Source: Fen-1231 sp035286465 (lineage in GTDB: Bacteria; Gemmatimonadota; Gemmatimonadetes; Gemmatimonadales; Gemmatimonadaceae). From it: a DNA stretch of 13,566 bases. Made by a program: the position numbers and the translations under genes. The stretch spans positions 1 to 13,566 of the forward strand of contig DATEDF010000017.1 in assembly GCA_035286465.1 (NCBI GenBank), in the 5' to 3' direction. This document shows, piece by piece, positions 13,495 through 13,566 of this stretch. The notes beneath the pieces are model-generated. The model did no database searches. It had not been told where the DNA came from and worked only from the letters and a program-made list of their open reading frames with translations. Each line of letters starts with the position of its first letter. The stretch's first letter is position 1.

Positions 13495-13566
13495 ACGGCG
13501 GGGAGCCGGAGGCGGCGGCGTGGGAACAGGCAGCAGCACCGCGACACCGCCGAAGCCGGCGCAGCG
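13489..13566 (-). CDS. Possible 3' end of an unidentified gene (25 codons)
   Basis: The - strand frame entering from the right edge reads GFGGVAVLLPVPTPPPPAPRR near its end and stops at TAG (13489-13491). A hydrophobic stretch followed by a Pro-rich tail could be a real C-terminus on the same strand as the giant lipoprotein gene, ~150 bases upstream of it. The piece is too short to identify, and a chance open frame in GC-rich DNA cannot be excluded; the opposite strand is also open here from GTG 13418. Confidence 0.25.
   Translation of the reverse strand, partial: RCAGFGGVAVLLPVPTPPPPAPRRP

Noticed and set aside
13418..13566. + strand open frame from GTG 13418 to the right edge
   Set aside because: It has no Shine-Dalgarno and a Gly/Thr/Pro low-complexity product shaped by the 15-base repeat; there is not enough sequence to judge it as a gene.

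Overview
The window is very GC-rich (judged by eye, not counted), with tightly packed genes, GTG/TTG starts and long open shadow frames. Gene content fits an uncultured or soil Gemmatimonadota-like bacterium, or a similar high-GC Gram-negative phylum. The support is an outer-membrane barrel cytochrome ending in Phe, an SPFH/Arc-type pair, and a huge beta-strand-repeat lipoprotein. The phylum call is inference. I saw no tRNA, rRNA, CRISPR array, transposase or phage gene.

Left block, + strand (1-2785): the 3' end of a UspA gene overlaps a DtxR/MntR-type metalloregulator by a few bases. After 70 bases with a weak promoter candidate comes a two-gene cytochrome unit. It encodes a 430-residue protein with one N-terminal heme site fused to a predicted outer-membrane beta-barrel (Cyc2-like layout), then a small exported mono-heme cytochrome c. 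Together they suggest electron transfer across the outer membrane, possibly metal oxidation, beside a metal-sensing repressor.

Middle block, - strand (7241 down to 2694): eight closely spaced genes probably form one operon. In transcription order they are an SPFH membrane protein, an Arc-like ribbon-helix-helix protein, a membrane-anchored alpha/beta hydrolase, two tandem paralogous 55/56-residue proteins of unknown function, a two-TM protein, an isoprenylcysteine-methyltransferase-like membrane enzyme, and an HXXEE-domain membrane protein. A very good sigma70-type promoter (TTGACA, 17 bases, TATCAT) precedes the block, and a perfect 10-base palindrome overlaps its -10 box. Autoregulation by the operon's own ribbon-helix-helix protein is therefore an attractive hypothesis. 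The last gene overlaps the convergent cytochrome gene by 92 bases.

Right block: a + strand DUF72 (YecE-like) gene converges, 25 bases apart, on a - strand gene of about 5.1 kb. That gene encodes a secreted, probably lipid-anchored protein with Ig-like repeats and two beta-strand-rich halves, each opened by a W-rich module. A 66-residue basic segment interrupts one of its repeats. The right edge holds a 15-base tandem duplication and possibly the last 25 codons of another - strand gene.
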